NCBI GenBank assembly: GCA_020650975.1
Contig: JAIPMN010000641.1
Span: 5,215-42,338 of the forward strand
Direction of reading: 5' to 3'
DNA from: Apostichopus californicus
Taxonomy: Eukaryota > Echinodermata > Holothuroidea > Aspidochirotida > Stichopodidae
Length of the DNA stretch: 37,124 bases
Made by a program: the position numbers and the translations under genes. The notes under the pieces were generated by a model, which worked only from the letters and a program-made list of their open reading frames with translations, was not told the DNA's origin and did no database searches. This document shows, piece by piece, positions 31,796 to 37,124 of the stretch (its first letter is position 1; each line of letters begins with the position of its first letter).

Positions 31796-33828
31796 ATGAA
31801 ATGCATATGACCTGTAGGGTATGTTTTAGTATTCAGTACAGTACAGACTGTATCTGAATTACACCTTGAGAAGACTGTTACTGTTCCATACTAACTAACA
31901 TCAACACTTTACCCTACGTTAGGTGTTTTCAATTTTTCATCATGGGCCTAATAGGGACTCTGATTAGTGCAATGGGCCATATAGAATAACAATCTCATCT
32001 TAAAAACCTAAAGATATGTGCATATAGTGCAGGTCTGCCAGTTGGGTGTTAAAGGTCTTAGGGGTCCACATGTACTCAATACGTGAAATATTATGGGCCA
32101 ATTTTTTGATGTGGGCTGAATTGGAATATTTTGCTGGCCTGTAAAGAACCCAACCCCCCACCCCCCCACAAAGCCCTCAACAGTCTTGTGTATAGGAGAT
32201 GCACCAAAGTCCAGTCTACTTTGTTTAACATTGGTAATACTCCTAGTTGAGATGAGTCTATTTTCAAGCTAACGAATGATTTTTGGTGAGAATTATAAAA
32301 GTTCACATTGTTCATACAATACAATGTAGCTTTCTAATTACTAAGGATGTTTGGATAGACGATATGACACGTCTGTGAATAACATCATTGAACCTGATCA
32401 TGTACTTAAATTTCTTGTTTTTCTCTCATTTCTACAATTATTATCTTGATTTACCTAAAGAGGTGAGCAATGCTAATATTTCAGAGGTGATATTTAAACA
32501 GTGTAAACTTTTGACCTTACCTCCCTGCTGTTTTATTTTCTTCTTGTGTGTGCAGGATTTTGTTTTTCACCGTCCATGAAAAAATAAAATATTAATAACA
32601 AGGATCATAATAAGATTTTAATATATAAACTACATGGTAATGTATCTGAAGGCAGTCGACATCTTGTCACCCATGTAAATGCAACACGGTATATAATCAG
32701 TTTGAACAGGAACGCTTTGGTTACATTGATAAAGAAAAATGTCAAGAATGCACAGCGTAATTAGAGCAACCGTTGACGTTTGATCGAAGCAGGTGAGGGG
32801 ATTTGTTTGATCGCTGTGACGAGGAAACGTAATCGTAAGCTCGTTATTCTCATTAATGAGCCGTCTCAGATCCTGTTCTCCAGCTAGATTCAGATGAATC
32901 GCTGGATAATACACCACATGAAGGCAGCCTGCCTAGATCAGTGGAAACAGTGCTGGGAGGCGGAAAATGATCAGGTTACGATTTAAGGCCCACCACATCT
33001 TGAAAACTGAAATGTTTATAAGTTGTTGTGAGCTTCTATCAATGTCAACTGCATATTTTACATGAAGAGCTTTAAGGACAGACACAGTCTCTGGTTGTTA
33101 AGGACAATAATAATTAACACATAGATTGGCTCTTTGGAACAGAATTGAAACTCATTAGAGACAAGTTTTGAAAGCAACTTTTCTTTAAAAGGAGGATAGT
33201 CCAGATTAAATTTTATTTTTGACCGATGAAAGAGTCCTAATATTTTAAGCATTCTGGTAAGATTTGCAAGAAGTTGCTAAATATAGTAGCGTTATATCGA
33301 GATAATGATGATTGAGAATTTCACAGATTGCACCATATATGTTGAACTTGAACCAAATAGGTGTGTTGTAGCAGCAGTGACACACACTGACAAATTTCTA
33401 TTACATTTTTCTCAAAACTTTAAATCCATTTTCCTCAAAATTGTGATACATTTCGATATGAAGACACTACAGTCATTGATTGTTTACTTAACTGTAGATA
33501 GCAGAGTTATTGTACTTTAGAAAACAGAAGACAGATTAGAAAGTAGAATTAATGCCAGAGTTCTGTGAATGGACATCTGTGTTTAATATTAAAACCATGG
33601 AAATTTATCTGTAAATGATGACACTTAATGCAAAACCTTGCAGAAGAATTAATTAAAAATGAATTGAATTACAACTGGGATCTCATTCTGTGATTGCAAC
33701 TATTGGACCTCATGCCTGTCAGGCTGAACTACCCCCCCCCCCTCCCCCCCTTCTTCCAACTCCCTAATACTGCTAAGTTATGGAGCTGTTACTTGGCCCA
33801 AGTAGTAGCTACCAACTGCTTCACTCAG

Positions 33829-33888
33829 GAAGGTTTGACACTTGTGAGAAGAAATTTGAAAACTATGTGACAAAATGCACTACAAAGA
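33829..33888 (+). CDS. Gene B exon RFDTCEKKFENYVTKCTTK
   Basis: The acceptor is CAACTGCTTCACTCAG and the donor AAAGA|GTAAGT, a near-perfect match. The 60 bases are in phase 1-1 and code RFDTCEKKFENYVTKCTTK. Its entry phase matches both first-exon candidates (G + GA gives Gly). Being symmetric, it can be skipped without a frame change. Two Cys and five Lys continue into the last exon, which has two more Cys. Confidence 0.55.
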
Positions 33889-34326
33889 GTAAGTACTGTT
33901 GACAAACATTGTTAACTTCACAACTATTAATTTGTCAGAACCAAACACAGTAATTAGTTTTCAGTAATTACATCCATTCATGAATGTATTTGGCTTAAAC
34001 TTTTGTTAGATCAAATAACGTTGACTTTGTTGTCTCAGTACTGTCTGGCAGTTATATATATCAATTACTTAAAATTTCTCACAAATGCATGCAGTTAGTT
34101 TCAACATCAACCAAACTTGATGAGTGCTGATGGGTATTGGTGTTATTTATATATCTACTTTAATTAGCAAGAGCAGGGAATCATTTCATCTCAGGGAGTG
34201 ATTACTCTGATCTAGCACAGTTAATTTGATGTCTGTAATAGTGTATAGCACTGCTGTCATTCCTGGAAGTTTGTTACGATAGTCACAAGATATTTAGATA
34301 TTGTGTAACCATAGTATAGATTATGT

Positions 34327-34352
34327 ATGTGTGTGTCTGTGTGTGTGTGGTT
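34327..34352 (+). repeat. (GT)n microsatellite
   Basis: GTATGTGTGTGTCTGTGTGTGTGTGG. Shorter GT/AC runs are at 231-240 and 4879-4890. Confidence 0.8.
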
Positions 34353-34972
34353 GTAGTATTGGGACATTTTAAGTATAACTTTAATACCTGCATATCATCT
34401 TGTCCTTTGGAAACTCCTGATAAGGAATTGAAATATTACTCAGTTGTATATTGTGATCTGTCAATGAAATTGGTATAAAACTCAGGAAGTTAACAGGAAT
34501 TGACAAAGTGAATTGTTCAAGTGTAATACTGTAATATTGCATATATATAGCAAAGGAACACACGTGTCACTTTTCTCTCACTGTACATTTGTCTGCTTAC
34601 TATAGTGAGTGGCACTTAGTGTTCCTCTGGCAAGTTTCTCCCAAACATTTATCTCAGGTCTGTCTATCCTTGAGGATGACATAAAAATATATAAAAAAAC
34701 TCAAAACTTGCATGCTCAGCATATTAAATTCATTTTCAGTTAAAAAAACGTCTTATTTCCATACTTTCAGCAGATACACTAAAAGACCAGATAGGTTAAC
34801 TCTCATCTGAGGTTGCTGACATGCCCTATCTGGTCACCCAAGGATGACAATTTCTTCAGAGGTGTCAGGAATAAATATGTCTATATTGGGAATGTGGGGG
34901 AGTACATGCACTTGATTGGTGATTTTTCTAGGTTGTAAACCTGATTAAAAAACCCCTTTATGTGATCAACAG

Positions 34973-35031
34973 AAAAGAAGTGCTCAAGCGACGGTTCCTT
35001 TGATTGGTGCCGAAAAACCAAAGAACAATGA
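34973..35031 (+). CDS. Gene B last coding exon (KKCSSDGSFDWCRKTKEQ, stop)
   Basis: The acceptor is CCTTTATGTGATCAACAG. Two bases complete a Lys codon, then KKCSSDGSFDWCRKTKEQ and TGA at 35029-35031. The Cys-X8-Cys here together with Cys-X10-Cys in the previous exon could be a small metal-binding or disulfide module (inference). A second open frame over the same bases starts at ATG 35028 (MSYFRANSLHSLFSKKAAP...) and reaches a possible donor at 35140. It is treated as a shadow because the phase-matched frame ends at a stop with a polyadenylation signal downstream. Confidence 0.5.
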
Positions 35032-35355
35032 GTTATTTTAGGGCAAATAGTTTGCATAGTTTGTTTTCAAAGAAAGCTGCACCATTACCTACTTTTAGTG
35101 TTCAACCCGACATAGTTTTTGACAGTACTGATGTGGTAGGTAGGATTTTCCTACTGTATGTCTGTATACATAATTTATGCTTTCCATATAAAGGAACTGG
35201 GGTTGAGAGTGGACCAAAAGTTTATTAGTTTTCATGCCCAGGCTCTATCTTGGGTCTTACAAAAGTTTATCCTGTATATTTGCTTTTGATGGTAGATACT
35301 GGGAAGGAAACACTTCAGACTTGTGTAGTATTGGAAGTCTTCCTCATACTCAACA

Positions 35356-35361
35356 AATAAA
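35356..35361 (+). terminator. Polyadenylation signal AATAAA, gene B
   Basis: AATAAA lies 325 bases after the gene B stop and is followed by a T/GT-rich stretch (TTTGTAAATTGTGCATATTT), as expected of a cleavage site about 15-30 bases later. A second AATAAA at 36354-36359 could serve a longer 3' UTR. Confidence 0.4.
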
Positions 35362-37124
35362 TTTGTAAATTGTGCATATTTAGAATCCTGTTTGGATATT
35401 TAGAACTTTTGTGGCTTAAACCATGGATAAAAACTACCTCCATACTTGGACAGTTTGTAGGCATAGTATTCAAGCAACACATTGGAAATATTAAACCTTT
35501 TAATTTTAATTTATAAATGGATTAATTCCTTCATTAAACAGTTATATAAGAAATGCAACTTGACTATATGCTTAGCTACTGAACTGCACTGTAATGGGAT
35601 CTTAGGAAACCATAAAAGATCCTCAAAATCAAAAAGCCGGCTATGAATTTGTCTTGAGGTTTGGTGGTAAAGTAGTTTGGGTGATGATTGGATCAGTTTT
35701 ACAGAGCGTGAAATTTATATGAATGTAGCTACCTTTCTGGTTCAATTGAGCTATAATTAAATCTGGGAATGGACACAGTGCTACTGTTCTGTGTACATTT
35801 GAGGCTGAATGGAATAAGTGTTGGTGGGTCAATAGACACACCCCATCAAGGACCAACCTACTACTGTACTATTCAATTGCAGCGAAACAAAACCTCTCTC
35901 CTTCACCTCCTCCTCTTCGAGCTCCATTGTCACTGTTTTGGAACATTTAAAGTGATGGCAAAACATGCTCTGTAATTTATTTTAGCGCACACCAAAATCA
36001 ATACCAGCAGTGCGCTCTAGAAGATGGAGTATTGATTTGTTGTAAGCCTCTTCACGTCAAATCGGTTGGTTTACCGCAGCATTTGTGGCAGAAAGAACGA
36101 TGGGGCGTTCTTTATTTTCTTCTGATGCCTTGTAAAAATGTGCTCAGGATTAATAGAAAAAAATTAATAAATTAACCTTGGAAGCCAAAGAAAAATACAG
36201 TGCCTGGGGTAACTTTTCCTATGTCGAAATATTGCTTGAATGTGGAAAGTTTGAGCTCTGTGTGTGGTGTCCTTCATTTGATGTTTCGTGATTATAGATT
36301 TTGCTCTTTTATTTTTGCCATTCCAGACCGAGAGATGTATTTTGTAATATTACAATAAATGTTGTTAGCTTGGTCATGAATTAGAGTTGTTCTTTAAAAG
36401 ACTGGTTATAAAATTCAATGAAGGAGTGCACTGGAGGGAGTTTGTGGTATTTTCAACTCAGATTAGTACTAATGACTAATGTATTGAATAATTGGTAAGT
36501 ATCCAATTCACTATACAGTTGTTTAAAAATTCCCATTTGTCTGTGTACAGTAGAGTGAATTCAGATAGGATATATGGTTTGAATTAATAACTTAATATAT
36601 GTTAGTGGTAAGTTTGATGTAACCTCTGTGTCTTGGTTCTTCAGTTTGGTAGAATTGAAGAGCTCTTTCATGCTATGGAGCATATCTTGAATTGGTGATA
36701 ATTCAGATTTCAGACATATAAGCTTTAACAAAGTTCAAATACCTTGGTATGTAGATCCACCATACTCATTGCAAGATTTTGTTGACCAATAGAAGTCCTA
36801 TAATGGACACTCAGGGAACTTCTACTCTAACAGTAGCAGCTCCCTGGGACAATGCTATGAAATGTTTTCTCCAAACTTTACGCATTGTTTGTTCATCAGC
36901 AGTCAGTACAAGTTATTGCTACAGCCATTTGGCTGTCTGTATGTAATGCACAGTATCTATTACATGGCATTCTACTGATGACTAAGTAGAAAGCTAGGCT
37001 AAGATATAATCTCATGTAAAAGCTCTGCAATGTTTCAGACAGTGACGTTGTACAATCATGAATATGAATGAATATATATGTAAAAAAACATATATATATG
37101 TAATATGTATGTACAGTATATATA
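35362..37124. other. No gene seen downstream of gene B
   Basis: AT-rich; one hairpin at 36812, AATAAA at 36354, and TATATA-rich sequence at the right end. Confidence 0.5.
36812..36846. repeat. Hairpin CAGGGAACTTCTACT / AGTAGCAGCTCCCTG
   Basis: A 15-base inverted repeat with two mismatches and a five-base loop. The outer bases CAGGGA(A/G)CT match the other two hairpins; the inner arm differs. Confidence 0.55.

Larger units (their letters stand above)
25983..33828. other. Gene B intron with SINE and simple repeats
   Basis: Contains the SINE, the TTCAA microsatellite and several C/G runs listed separately. Open frames of 60-110 codons (for example 28870, 29486, 30599) lack splice support. Confidence 0.45.

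Noticed and set aside
35028..35140. MSYFRANSLHSLFSKKAAPLPT... as another first exon
   Set aside because: It overlaps the phase-matched last exon of gene B in another frame and sits upstream of its polyadenylation signal; no partner exon to the right was found.

Overview
The window looks like an AT-rich intergenic and intronic stretch of an animal genome, most likely a marine invertebrate deuterostome such as an echinoderm. The evidence is short exons with GT/AG splice sites spread over kilobases, many short inverted-repeat DNA transposons (MITEs), a tRNA-derived SINE, clusters of TAGGCCTA palindromes, frequent poly-G/poly-C tracts and one assembly gap of 10 N inside a G run. The taxon is an inference. 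No bacterial operon, CRISPR array, rRNA or tRNA gene was seen.

Left third (1-13.0 kb). Candidate exons on the minus strand (ending at 945, and at 6859-7023, 7837-7926, 8996-9153 and 12969-13014) suggest one or more leftward genes, but the reading phases do not all join. A CpG-richer patch with E-box palindromes at 3.28-3.44 kb is a promoter candidate. Mobile elements with readable ends sit between: 1817-2083, 4017-4418 (hAT-like), 5564-5903 (TTAA-flanked foldback) and 10286-10661 (hAT-like).

Middle (13-20.5 kb). Gene A on the plus strand is the best-supported gene. Exons at 13753-13854, 16314-16347, 16420-16473 and 16655-16834 join in phase into a coiled-coil stretch followed by a beta-rich stretch. 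Exons at 19155-19306, 19983-20066 and 20319-20440 join in phase to a stop codon. The link between the two blocks (16835-19154) is unresolved. The gene is not recognised; a propeller/coil/beta-sandwich protein of the FAAP100/FANCB or BBS type is a weak guess. Two related TTAA-flanked MITEs (13183-13544 and 15284-15648) and a hAT-like MITE (14425-14802) lie in its introns.

Right half (20.5-37.1 kb). Gene B on the plus strand begins 39 bases after the stop of gene A. Three exons (20480-20657, 33829-33888, 34973-35031) join in phase into a 98-residue basic, Cys/Lys-rich protein, with a polyadenylation signal at 35356. An alternative first exon at 25227-25314 has the same phase. The 13-kb intron holds a LINE/SINE tail, a 614-bp TTAA-flanked MITE, a SINE and simple repeats. 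Beyond 35.4 kb no gene was found.

The hunt produced no new enzymatic or defence system. The most interesting signals are a recurring hairpin (ACCAGGGAGTT / AACTCCCTGGT) at three sites, one disrupted by a hAT-like insertion; two TTAA-type MITEs, one bracketed by a 57-bp duplication; and the compact unrecognised gene B.
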